NCBI RefSeq assembly: GCF_027492855.1 | Contig: NZ_JAPUDY010000074.1 | Span: forward strand, 1 to 58,403 | Source of the DNA: Acidovorax sp. | GTDB lineage: Bacteria > Pseudomonadota > Gammaproteobacteria > Burkholderiales > Burkholderiaceae_C | Direction of reading: 5' to 3' | Length of the DNA: 58,403 nucleotides | Part shown: piece after piece, positions 8,616-17,126 of the stretch | Layout of the letters: the number at the start of each line of letters is the position of its first letter | How positions within the stretch are numbered: position 1 is the stretch's first letter | Translations under genes and position numbers: made by a program | The notes under the pieces: generated by a model | What the model was told of the DNA's origin: nothing | The model's database searches: none | What the model saw: the letters and a program-made list of their open reading frames with translations, nothing else

Positions 8616-9509
8616 ATGAGCACCGCCACCTCTTCCTCCTCCTTCCAGTCCAACGCAGACGGCACCCAGGTCACCACTTACACCTGGGCCGAAACCCCGG
8701 GCCAACCTGCGGGCGTCGTGCAAATCTCTCACGGGCTTGCCGAACATGGCGAGCGCTACGACCGCTTTGCGCGGGCGCTGAACGCCGCAGGCTTCATCGT
8801 CCACGCCGTGGACCATCGCGGCCACGGGCGCACCGCCGGTGGCAAGCTGGGTGACTTTGGCAGCGCTGGCTTCAGCGGCCTCATTGCCGACGTGGCCCAG
8901 TTCGGCGCACTGCTGCGCGCGCAGCATGGGCCGCAGCAGCTTCCGCTCTTTTTGTTCGGCCACTCCATGGGCTCGTTCGCGGCGCAGGCGGCCATCCTCG
9001 ACCATTCATCGACTTGGTCTGGCGTCATCCTGTCAGGCTCCACCGCCCTCGACCTGCTCGCCGCCGCCATGGCCAACGCCCCTGCCGACGCGCCCGCTGG
9101 GCTCGCGGCGTTCAACGCAGGCTTTGAGCACCGCACCGGCTACGAATGGCTGTCGCGCGACGCCGCAGAGGTAGATGCTTACGTGGCCGACCCGTGGTGC
9201 GGCTGGGATGTGCCTGAGGAGGTGATCCCCTCGCTCTTCGCACCCGCGCCACGGCTGGCCGACCCCGCGCAACTCGCACGCATCCGCAGCGGCCTGCCCA
9301 TCCTCATCGCATCCGGCGACGCAGACCCGCTGGCCGCAGGCGGGGTCTTGTTGGAGCAACTGGGGCAGCGGTATCGGGATGCCGGTGTGGCCGATGTGAC
9401 GGTCAAGCTGTACCCGGCGGCGCGGCATGAAATCTTGAATGAGTCCAATCGGGATGAGGTGACGGGGGATGTTGTGGGGTGGTTGAGGGAGCAAAGTGAA
9501 GTGGCGTAG
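8616..9509 (+). CDS. Alpha/beta hydrolase, monoacylglycerol lipase / serine aminopeptidase (S33) type
   Basis: Starting at the ATG at 8616 the protein has 297 residues, close to the usual length. It shows the motifs of the Hydrolase_4 group: ISHGLAEHGERYDRFARAL near residue 37, VDHRGHGRT, the nucleophile elbow GHSMGSF (serine near residue 116), GDADPLAAGG (acid) and a late ARHEILNE (catalytic histidine). The longer frame starting at 8475 adds a low-complexity stretch with no family similarity, so it was rejected. Likely substrates are monoacylglycerols or similar esters; cytoplasmic. No operon partner is visible. Confidence 0.9.
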   Translation: MSTATSSSSFQSNADGTQVTTYTWAETPGQPAGVVQISHGLAEHGERYDRFARALNAAGFIVHAVDHRGHGRTAGGKLGDFGSAGFSGLIADVAQFGALLRAQHGPQQLPLFLFGHSMGSFAAQAAILDHSSTWSGVILSGSTALDLLAAAMANAPADAPAGLAAFNAGFEHRTGYEWLSRDAAEVDAYVADPWCGWDVPEEVIPSLFAPAPRLADPAQLARIRSGLPILIASGDADPLAAGGVLLEQLGQRYRDAGVADVTVKLYPAARHEILNESNRDEVTGDVVGWLREQSEVA

Positions 9510-9642
9510 TCGATGCTCGACGTCGTGATGGCGATCTGGTCGATGCCTGTTTTCGGCCAACTGCTGGCGTACGACCGGACTGGTACAGGCGTGGCACGCG
9601 ACGTAAACAGCGAAAGACAGACTGCAACTGAGGACGAAAAAA

Positions 9643-11754
9643 ATGCCAAAAGCCTCAAAAAAGAAAATTAAACGACGCCCATTTCGTAAAACTCTTGATC
9701 AAAGCAAACCAAGGAGTCAGTTACTTACTGGAAAGCTGACCGCCAATACACACAATGAGCGTATTTCATACGTAAGGAGAACGCTTTCTCCGGACGCCAA
9801 TGGGAATTACTTAATCGGCCCAAAAAATTCTTATTTGCTGTCTAGTGCGGCAGTTCGACATATATTTGACGGAGATTTAGCGGATCAGGTGGTGCGTAAT
9901 CCCGGAGTGCCAACTGTGGTGCAAAAGATCCTGAAAGGAGGATTGCACTCATTTTTGGGCTGGAAAAATTTAAATAATCAACGTCCAGAGGTAGTGCATG
10001 GGGCGATTTACCGCAGCGACCGACACCAGTTCTGGTACTTTGCACGCGAATTGCAAAACGGTGTCGTACTCCTTAAAATACCCCGAACTTTGTTCCAATC
10101 GAATGCCGCAAAGCTGACTCTAAGCGCAGACATCTATTTCAAATCCGGTTATTTGTGGAAAACGCTTTTCCCCGAGTATATGTCCCGGGATGACGTAATA
10201 TCAGCCATCGATGAGTCACTTTTTCATCCGGATGCTGAGGAGTCTGAAGAAGGAATTCTTGTAGGATACGCCCTGCTCGACGATCCTTTAAAAGCACTAA
10301 AAGTCCGTGTTCAAGTCACCGGATTTCAAATTAACTCAGCTTTTCCGACTTGGGGTCAACCATCCACGGGTAATAATGGAAAGCCATACATCCATTCAGA
10401 TGCAATTGCGTTTTCTTTGGCTGCCTCCACTATATTCTTCGGCGACGAAGAAAAATTTTTTAGCATTGCACAAAACGGCAACTTCAGGACGCCGTTAACT
10501 TCGCTAGCTACTTTGAGGGTAGCGACACCTTCAATCTTCTCTAGAAGGCCGATTTTTGATTCAACCTCGCGAGATTTAGAAGTTCGTGACACTTGGAATT
10601 TGCAGAGGAAAATTATGGCGGAGACGGCCAGCCATTTGGAATTAGAAGCTGTCAAGAGCTATATCACAGATGATCGTTTGCTAAAAGACCCGTTCCCGCT
10701 ACTCATTGAAGCCTACGGCGAAGATTATCGAGATTTTTCACGGGAAGCGGATTTTTACTCACTTACTTCGCTTTACCAAAATCAGCTTGACGGCTTTAAA
10801 TTTCTGGCGGAATTTGATTCGCATCACTCCACCAAGCACGCGAAAGACTATTTCCTGCTCTATCTCCGCTCAAGATTTCTTCGTTTTGGGGGGCATGAAG
10901 TGTGGGAGTCAAAGCGAATGCATGTGGCGATTATTGAGTCGGTAATTTCGAGTGATGACTCCGTCGTTGCCTGGGAATACATTAAAGCACTAGCCACAAG
11001 CCCTAGTCGGATGGCTGCGTATTCGGATATTAACTTTAATCCGTACGCCGACGGCGACATTGCCGTTGTTGGCGTGTCTGAGCCTAATGTCCGCGCCAAA
11101 CCTCAGCACTTATACCGCTTTGCGGCTAATAATTCAGGACTAAATTATATTCTATATATGAGCTTGAAAGAGCGTGAGAAACTTTGTTCCGCCTCGCTAT
11201 CGGTCTATTTTAAGCATTTTAATGAATTTGTCGCCGATCAAGTTGGATATGCAGATGTGCGCGAGCTCACATCCTTTGCCTGGTACGCCAAAGATGTCGT
11301 AGGCCTGCTCCGGAGAGATATAAGCGGCGTGGACAGGGATGCTATACGAGAAATTGCACACGATTACTATCGAGTAATGCAGCTTGCTCAGGTTGCAGTG
11401 CTTGTCGATAATGGAGAAATTATCAACGGGGGGCGCTCGCTTGAATTTGATGATCACCCTTATAGTGCATATTGGCTTTACACAAAAATAAAACACCAAC
11501 GCGACTGGCTTATCATACAGGTTTCAGAGTTTTTCCATCATTTTGGGCTATTGTGCTCCGATATAGGCGATGCAAAACTTCAGGCGTTCTGCGAATCTCG
11601 AGCTGATGCTTTTCGAAAAGAAATAATCCCGTCACCGAAAAGCGTTCCTGCTAATTATCGGCGCTGGCGAAATATAAGAAACAACTCCCATGGCCGACTC
11701 CAAGCGGATAGCTTGCTCAAATTGTGGTTTCCCGATGGGAAGTCACGTGATTAA
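9643..11754 (+). CDS. Large protein of unknown function; N-terminal region resembles EndoU RNases
   Basis: The 703-residue protein has no family I recognise as a whole. Codon use and base composition are visibly more AT-rich than all neighbours. It has a lysine/arginine-rich start and no signal peptide or membrane span. Residues about 70-240 follow the order seen in bacterial EndoU domains: RHIFDGD (His73), KGGLHSF (His102), a strand VVLLKI, a K-x-LFPEYMSRDDVISAI block about 167-189, and a final INSAFPTW near 230-237. EndoU enzymes are metal-independent or Mn-stimulated RNases used as toxins. Residues about 300-703 are mixed alpha/beta with several aromatic-rich helices and no motif I can name. 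ATG follows GAGGA. EndoU assignment is inference by eye. Confidence 0.6.
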   Translation: MPKASKKKIKRRPFRKTLDQSKPRSQLLTGKLTANTHNERISYVRRTLSPDANGNYLIGPKNSYLLSSAAVRHIFDGDLADQVVRNPGVPTVVQKILKGGLHSFLGWKNLNNQRPEVVHGAIYRSDRHQFWYFARELQNGVVLLKIPRTLFQSNAAKLTLSADIYFKSGYLWKTLFPEYMSRDDVISAIDESLFHPDAEESEEGILVGYALLDDPLKALKVRVQVTGFQINSAFPTWGQPSTGNNGKPYIHSDAIAFSLAASTIFFGDEEKFFSIAQNGNFRTPLTSLATLRVATPSIFSRRPIFDSTSRDLEVRDTWNLQRKIMAETASHLELEAVKSYITDDRLLKDPFPLLIEAYGEDYRDFSREADFYSLTSLYQNQLDGFKFLAEFDSHHSTKHAKDYFLLYLRSRFLRFGGHEVWESKRMHVAIIESVISSDDSVVAWEYIKALATSPSRMAAYSDINFNPYADGDIAVVGVSEPNVRAKPQHLYRFAANNSGLNYILYMSLKEREKLCSASLSVYFKHFNEFVADQVGYADVRELTSFAWYAKDVVGLLRRDISGVDRDAIREIAHDYYRVMQLAQVAVLVDNGEIINGGRSLEFDDHPYSAYWLYTKIKHQRDWLIIQVSEFFHHFGLLCSDIGDAKLQAFCESRADAFRKEIIPSPKSVPANYRRWRNIRNNSHGRLQADSLLKLWFPDGKSRD

Positions 11755-12199
11755 AAAATTGCACCGATGATAAGACAATTTTATTCCACATTCCACATTC
11801 CACATTCCACATTCCACATTCCAGACTCGGACTTTTAAGCCAGAGAGTAATCCGACGTATCAACTGGAGTGACAGCAATGGGCCCGAAGCCGCCGGTCAG
11901 AGCAAAGACATACAGCCGCCACCAGATGACCGAACAAAGCCATGGCCCAGCGCAAGTGCCATAATGTTTGGAACGAATGCGCTTGCGGTATTGGTCAGGT
12001 CGTAGTGTTTCGGGTAGAGTCGCGGCGAATGGTTTCATGGCGGAGTTTGGCGCTGCTTTTTTATCTAGCAAGCATGGCGAAACTAAGCTACAAAGCACTT
12101 CCCGCATTTTTGTCGTACGAATTTGGACCCAAAGCGCCCAGTGTGGCCTGCGGCTTAATGCGGTCTACATTAATTTAGATTTAATTTGAAGGTAGACAG
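11755..12199. other. Intergenic region with heptanucleotide repeat; no supported gene
   Basis: The first part contains the ATTCCAC tandem repeat listed separately. The rest (about 11830-12199) has only short frames, for example a 90-codon minus frame at 11835-12107 rich in Trp and Cys with no recognisable motif. It may be decayed gene or cassette DNA. The last 60 bases are AT-rich and probably hold the promoter for the DUF4062 gene at 12200. Confidence 0.5.
11783..11823 (+). repeat. Tandem heptanucleotide repeat (ATTCCAC), nearly six units
   Basis: Five complete ATTCCAC units follow each other without interruption from 11783 to 11817 and a sixth unit lacks only its last base. The array starts 29 bp after the stop codon of the unknown 703-residue protein. 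Such an array can change copy number by slippage; here it would not change a reading frame, but it could alter spacing in a 3' region or a distant promoter. Confidence 0.95.
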
Positions 12200-13042
12200 A
12201 TGAGTTACGTCGCAAAGACATATAACGTGATGATTGCCTCGCCGGGAGATGTTGCGTCTGAACGGGCCATCATTCGGGATGTTGTATACGAATGGAATGC
12301 GGTTCACTCTAACGCTCGAAAGATTGTTCTACTCCCAATTGGCTGGGAGACTCATTCCTCCCCAGAAATGGGCGCATCTGCTCAATCCATCATCAATAAC
12401 CAGGTCCTAGACAAATGCGACCTACTCGTCGGCGTTTTCTGGACTAGGATTGGCACAGCAACAGATGAATATGCGAGCGGCACCGTGGAAGAGATTGAGC
12501 GTCATATCGACACAGGCAAACCGACCATGCTGTACTTCTCAAGCCAGCCGGTCGCTATGGACACAGTTGACCTGGATCAGGTTGCGAAGCTGAAAGCCTT
12601 CAAAGATTCATGCCGTAGTCGCGGTCTGTACGAGAGCTATGACAGCCATGCCAACTTCAGAACAAAGTTCTATCGACAACTCCAACTGAAGCTGAACGAA
12701 CATCCCCTTTTTTTGAGTGAAGTCAGTGGGGGTGGTGCAACACCAATAGAGGAATCAAAGACCAAGATTCCCGCACTCTCTACTGAAGCACGAGTCTTGC
12801 TCAGGGAAGCAAGCTTGGATGACCACGGAAGTATCTTGTATGTCCGATACATAGGTGGCACCGATATCCAAGTAAACGGAAAGAATGTCATTCCTTCTGG
12901 AGAGAGGCGCGAGGCCGCGAAGTGGGAACAAGCGCTGAGCGAGCTCGTCGCATTGGATCTTGTTGTCGAGCGCGGCCAGAAGGGAGAGTTTTTCGAACTA
13001 ACGAACCGTGGCTATCAGATTGCCGAGATGATTGCGCTGTAA
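12200..13042 (+). CDS. DUF4062 domain protein, copy A
   Basis: The 280-residue protein begins with the DUF4062 signature VMIASPGDVASERAIIRDVV, followed by VLLPIGWETHSSPEMG, CDLLVGVFWTRIGTAT and GTVEEIERH. The domain (about residues 8-165) is thought to adopt a TIR-like Rossmann fold and is found in signalling and some immunity proteins. Residues about 190-280 look like a winged helix (KWEQALSELVALDLVVERG ... LTNRGYQIAEM). It follows GAAGG nine bases before the ATG. A closely related copy sits convergently at 13364-14209. Function unknown; a sensor or effector role is an inference from domain type and the accessory setting. Confidence 0.85.
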   Translation: MSYVAKTYNVMIASPGDVASERAIIRDVVYEWNAVHSNARKIVLLPIGWETHSSPEMGASAQSIINNQVLDKCDLLVGVFWTRIGTATDEYASGTVEEIERHIDTGKPTMLYFSSQPVAMDTVDLDQVAKLKAFKDSCRSRGLYESYDSHANFRTKFYRQLQLKLNEHPLFLSEVSGGGATPIEESKTKIPALSTEARVLLREASLDDHGSILYVRYIGGTDIQVNGKNVIPSGERREAAKWEQALSELVALDLVVERGQKGEFFELTNRGYQIAEMIAL

Positions 13043-13363
13043 ATCTAATCCATCGCTCAAATCGAAATGCGTCGGCAGGTAGCGGCCCGTGGCTTAGCTT
13101 TGGCGGTGAGTGGCAGCCTTTGACAGACGCCACCGCCTGCTCCTGGCACACAAGGGTCGCTTGCATGTTTGCTCCAAAAGCGGCCCGTCAGACCACTTAA
13201 ATACTCCCTTTGTTTAGGGCCTCCGTTTGCACCAAAATTGGACTCATGGCCCCGATGAACAACAGGAACTGGATCGCCTGCAGGTCAAGCACCCATGGTG
13301 CTGAAAAAAGTCCGCTCGGGGGCAAACCCTACTGGTTGTGGATTGATTGGCCGGTGGCGCCAG
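13043..13363. other. Spacer between the two convergent DUF4062 genes
   Basis: The stretch has no supported gene. Short fragments read like remnants of coding sequence (for example DEQQELDRLQVKHPW in one plus frame at about 13255-13300, ended by a stop), but no start or family is visible. No clear hairpin terminator was found. Confidence 0.4.
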
Positions 13364-14209
13364 TCAGTCCTCGATCTGGTCCGCAGTCTCGTAACCGCTC
13401 GCTGTGACTTTCATGACTGTGCCGTTTGGCTTGACGTTTTCTATCAGACCTGCAGCTAGCAATTGTTCGATTGCAGCGGACCAGAGCGCCGCCTCTCTGG
13501 CTACATGCGTCGCCACAAACTCACGTCGCTGCGTATTCAACATTATTCCAGCAGGCGCCATTTTCATCCGCAGAATGAGACCATTCTCATCGCGACTTGC
13601 GCTCTTGAGCAATTGCTTTGCTTGAGGCAAAAGTTCGGACTCTCGGTTGTCTGACGCCGCCGCTCTACTAACGGAGTTGGATGCCGCCGCAGACTGGAAC
13701 ATCGGATGGCCGTTCAAGATCATCTGCAGTTGCCGACTGAACACACTCCTGAAGTCGTTGATTGCATCGTAGGTTGCATAGAGGCCGCGACTTTGGCAGG
13801 ACGCTTTAAATTCCGTCAACTTCGCATACTGTGCTGCGTCAACACTGTCCAACGCGACCGGCTGACTTGAGAAATAAAGCATGGTGGGTCTGCCGGACGC
13901 AATGTGCTTTTCGATTTCCTCAACAGTTCCGCTCGCATGTAAGGGTGTAGCGGTACCAATCCGAGTCCAGAAGACCCCGACAAGCAAATCGCATTGCGCA
14001 AGCACTTGGCGGTTAATTATTTCCTGAGGATGGGCACCCATCTCAGGAACAGAGTGGGTCTCCCAACCGACTGGCAATAGCACGATGCTACGCGTCTTCG
14101 CGTGGACTGCGTTCCACTCCGCGATCACTTCACGAACGATCGCACGTTCGGCTCCGACGTCGCCAGGGGAGGCGATCATTACGCTGAAGACGGTTGCTGG
14201 ATAGCTCAT
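13364..14209 (-). CDS. DUF4062 domain protein, copy B
   Basis: The 281-residue protein is a paralog of the one at 12200: roughly two thirds of the first 170 residues are identical by eye (VMIASPGDV, ERAIVREV, EWNAVH, VLLPVGWETHS, QCDLLVGVFWTRIGTAT, GTVEEIEKH, PTMLYFSSQPVA, SRGLY). The C-terminal third is much more divergent but keeps the winged-helix pattern (EAALWSAAIEQLLAAGLIE ... TASGYETADQI). The start at 14209 is chosen because GGAGGA lies just upstream and the N-terminus MSYPAT aligns with MSYVAK of copy A; an upstream in-frame start at 14239 is less likely. The two genes face each other, 321 bp apart. Confidence 0.87.
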   Translation of the reverse strand: MSYPATVFSVMIASPGDVGAERAIVREVIAEWNAVHAKTRSIVLLPVGWETHSVPEMGAHPQEIINRQVLAQCDLLVGVFWTRIGTATPLHASGTVEEIEKHIASGRPTMLYFSSQPVALDSVDAAQYAKLTEFKASCQSRGLYATYDAINDFRSVFSRQLQMILNGHPMFQSAAASNSVSRAAASDNRESELLPQAKQLLKSASRDENGLILRMKMAPAGIMLNTQRREFVATHVAREAALWSAAIEQLLAAGLIENVKPNGTVMKVTASGYETADQIED

Positions 14210-14420
14210 CAACATTCCTCCCGAAGTTCTTGCGACCACTCTACGGTGCGCGATGTGCGGACGAATACCCCCGGTGAACGCAAATATTGAGCGACCGCTT
14301 CACATAACCGCCAACGGCGGCTGGCCGATAGTACGTGTTCGATGGCAATCGTCGGATGATGGCAACCACTGCCAAGCATCCAGAACCCCGAGCATTCAAC
14401 TTCGTCGGCCACTGAGCCAA

Positions 14421-16907
14421 CTAGCGCCCCCGCGCCCCTCGCCCCCTCCGCGCCCCCCCCGCCACCTGGCAAGCCCTCCGATACGCCCGCAGCGTCACCT
14501 CCGCTCGCTGCATCACCGTGTCCTCCACCGTGGCCGCTCCTCCGGCCAGCTCGTCGGCTTGGGCCTGCAGTAACTCCGCCGGGCTCATGCCCGATGCCTC
14601 GCCCGTCAGCAGCGCAATCCCCTCGCTCACATGCCCCATGGTGTAGACATGGAACAGCCCGCGCTCCACCGCGTCCAGCACGCAGCGGTCCAGCATCAGG
14701 TGGCGTTGGTTGCGGGCGGGGATCAGCACGCCCTGCGTGCCGTCCAGCCCCGCAGTGCTGCAGGCGCGGAACCAGCCTTCGATCTTTTCGTTGATGCCGC
14801 CCACGGGCAGCACTTCGCCATGCTGGTTGAGCGCGCCGGTCACGGCGATGCCCTGGCGCAAGGGCAGGCCCGACAGGCTGGACAGCAGCGCATACAGCTC
14901 GGCGCACGAGGCCGAGTCGCCCTCCACGCCGCTGTATTCCTGCTCGAACACGATGGACGCATTGAGTGCCAGAGGCGCCACGTGGCTGAACAGGGCGGTG
15001 AGGTAGCTGTGCAGGATGAGCACGCCTTTGTCGTGGATGGGGCCGGACATATCGACCTCGCGCTCGATGTTGAGCAGGCCTTCTTGCCCGGCAAACGTGC
15101 GCGCGGTGATGCGCACCGGAAAGCCGAAGCGGTAGTCGCCCAGGTCGATCTGCGTCATGGCGTTGATCTGGCCGGTGATGGAGCCCGCCAGCGTGATCAG
15201 GCGCTCGCCTTCGGTGATGGAATCGTGCAGCTCTTCTTCGGGCTGGTTGTGGCGCTGGGTGCGCGCGGCCAGGGCGGCCTGCACGTCGGTTGCCTGCACC
15301 AGCGTGCCGCCGCGCGCCTTGCACAGGGCGGCGCTTTCGATGGCCAGCGCTTCGGTGTGCGCAAAGCGGGCGCTCTGGCGGCGCTGGTCGTCGGCCTCGC
15401 GGTGGGTTTGCTCCAGCAGCAGGGCCACGGCGTCGGGGCCGAAGGGGGGCAGGCCGCGCTTCTTGCAGACGTGCGCCACTAGGATGGCGGTGGCGTGGTG
15501 GGTGGCGGGGGTGGCGGCAAAGTGGTCTGAAAAGTCCACCTTCACGCGAAAGCGGCGCGCGGCGTCGGGGTCGGCCTCCTGCAGCGCGTAGTACTCGTCC
15601 ACCGAGCCGATCAGCACGATTTTCACGTCCACGTCCACCGGCTCGGGCTGCAGGGTGGCGCTGCCACCACCGCCGCCGTGCGCGGGGCTGCCGCCGCCGC
15701 CTTCCTCGATCTGCAGGCGCCCGCAGCGCAGAAAGCGGCGCAGGCGGGGCCACAGGCCCTCTTCGGTGGCCAGGTCGTGCAGGTGCAGCATGATGAAGCC
15801 GCCATGCGCCTTGAGCAGGCTGCCCGCGTGCACGCTGGCGTGGCCGGCCTGCACGGTGTCGGCGTCCGCGCCATGTTCGATGCTGCCAAACAGCGTGCGC
15901 GCTGTGGGGTTGTCTTCCACCACCACGGGGGCGGCGCTGCGGTCGGCGTTGTCCACCACCAGGTTCACATGGCAGCGCGCCAGCAGGTCGTCCAGCGCGT
16001 CTTTGCGGTCGTCTTCGGCATCTGCGCCTTGTTCGGCGTCGAGGGGCTCGAACAGGTCGATGTGGTCGAGCACGGTGCGCTCCACCCGGTCAAGCCACTG
16101 CGTGAGCTTGATGGTGTTCTTGATCTGCTTGCGCTGGTCCTGGCGGATGTCGTGCAGCGCATGCTCTACCAGCGGCTTGACGGTCTGGCGGCGCAGGGCG
16201 GCCAGGGCGTCGTCGCGCGTGCGCTCCAGCGGGCGGGTGGTTTCGAGAAAGCGGGCGATCTCGGTGCGCAGGTCTTGTTCGGCGGCGTCGATCTCGGCAC
16301 GGCGCTCGCGAGGCAGCGCGTGGGCCTCGCTTTCGGTGAGCTGCTGGCCCTTGGGACCGGCGAGGGTGAACACCAGGTGCCCGCCGTCGCGCGACAGGCG
16401 GAACTGGCGGGCCTCGGCAAAGGCGTCGAGTGCGGCGAAGGCCTCGTTCTCCTGGGCTTGCCAGGTTTTCTCGATGCGTTCGGCCTCGGCCTTGAAGTCG
16501 GGGCTGGCCAGGCGCTTGGGGATGTCTGCCTGCAGGCTGCGCGCCATGTCGGCCAGCCCCAAACGCAACTGGCGGCCCTGGCCTGCGGGCAGGCGCAGGG
16601 CGCGGGGGCGGTCGGGGCTGTCGAAGTTGTGCAGATAGCACAGGTCGGGTGGCACGGGGCGGCCAGCTGCCGCCGCCTGCATGGCCTGGCGCAGCAGCGA
16701 CGCGCGCCCGCTGCCCACCTCGCCCAGCACGAACAGGTGGTAGTCGGGCTGCTGCATCGCCAACCCGAACTGGGCTGCGGCCTGGGCGCGCTCCTGGCCG
16801 ATCCAGGGCAGGGGCAGGTCCTGCAACTCGGCCGTGCTGGCAAAACCCAGGGATTCGGGTGCAACGGTCAGCCGCAGTTGGTGGGGGGCGAGGGAAGAGG
16901 CGGGCAT
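14421..16907 (-). CDS. Lon-like ATP-dependent protease homolog (YcbZ/AAA_32 type)
   Basis: The 828-residue protein ends in a Lon-type peptidase domain with the Ser-Lys dyad: EGDSASCAE (Ser665) and GGINEKIEG (Lys708), a 43-residue spacing as in E. coli Lon. Other family blocks are GSITGQINAMTQIDLGDYRFG, RITARTFAGQEG and HDKGVLILHSYL. The N-terminal P-loop is altered, GEVGSGRAS at 62-70, with Arg where Lys is expected, typical of the YcbZ branch in which ATPase function is doubtful. An internal glycine-rich insert occurs near residue 400. It is distinct from the canonical Lon at 43770. Substrates are unknown; cytoplasmic. It is preceded by ferrochelatase in the same direction but separated by 219 bp with a large palindrome. 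Confidence 0.88.
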   Translation of the reverse strand: MPASSLAPHQLRLTVAPESLGFASTAELQDLPLPWIGQERAQAAAQFGLAMQQPDYHLFVLGEVGSGRASLLRQAMQAAAAGRPVPPDLCYLHNFDSPDRPRALRLPAGQGRQLRLGLADMARSLQADIPKRLASPDFKAEAERIEKTWQAQENEAFAALDAFAEARQFRLSRDGGHLVFTLAGPKGQQLTESEAHALPRERRAEIDAAEQDLRTEIARFLETTRPLERTRDDALAALRRQTVKPLVEHALHDIRQDQRKQIKNTIKLTQWLDRVERTVLDHIDLFEPLDAEQGADAEDDRKDALDDLLARCHVNLVVDNADRSAAPVVVEDNPTARTLFGSIEHGADADTVQAGHASVHAGSLLKAHGGFIMLHLHDLATEEGLWPRLRRFLRCGRLQIEEGGGGSPAHGGGGGSATLQPEPVDVDVKIVLIGSVDEYYALQEADPDAARRFRVKVDFSDHFAATPATHHATAILVAHVCKKRGLPPFGPDAVALLLEQTHREADDQRRQSARFAHTEALAIESAALCKARGGTLVQATDVQAALAARTQRHNQPEEELHDSITEGERLITLAGSITGQINAMTQIDLGDYRFGFPVRITARTFAGQEGLLNIEREVDMSGPIHDKGVLILHSYLTALFSHVAPLALNASIVFEQEYSGVEGDSASCAELYALLSSLSGLPLRQGIAVTGALNQHGEVLPVGGINEKIEGWFRACSTAGLDGTQGVLIPARNQRHLMLDRCVLDAVERGLFHVYTMGHVSEGIALLTGEASGMSPAELLQAQADELAGGAATVEDTVMQRAEVTLRAYRRACQVAGGARRGRGARGR

Positions 16908-16986
16908 GGGCGGGGCTCGTGGGAGAGGGTGGACCGACGGAGGGGCTGCAATCTCCGAAGATTTGAATGAAATTGACTGACTATGT

Positions 16987-17044
16987 ACCTACCTCAGAGT
17001 CCGACCCAGCCCGAACGGCTGGGGGCGAAGCGTCTGAGGTATGT
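16987..17044. repeat. Composite palindrome between hemH and the Lon-like gene
   Basis: Outer arms ACCTCAGA (16991-16998) and TCTGAGGT (17033-17040) pair, and the pairing extends outward by a few bases with one mismatch. Inner arms CCCAGCC and GGCTGGG pair around CGAAC. The whole could form a long two-part hairpin in RNA from either strand. It has no T-run, so an ordinary rho-independent terminator is unlikely. Confidence 0.7.
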
Positions 17045-17054
17045 AAATAATCAG

Positions 17055-17115
17055 GTGAAATTGGCCTCTGGCGCTTGATTATCAAGCGCTAATAGCTATC
17101 AATAATATAGCAAAT
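17055..17115. repeat. Comamonadaceae-type palindromic repeat, copy
   Basis: The core GCGCTTGATTATCAAGCGC (in 17081-17099) is flanked by TTGGCCTC on one side and TAGCTATCAA on the other. It is the same element as those at 8372, 25341, 29164, 34398, 36660, 48209, 55060 and 56608, differing in the central bases. Confidence 0.8.
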
Positions 17116-17126
17116 GCATGGCACCT

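Noticed and set aside
11835-12107. 90-codon minus-strand frame in the accessory island
   Set aside because: No ribosome site, odd Trp/Cys content and no recognised motif.
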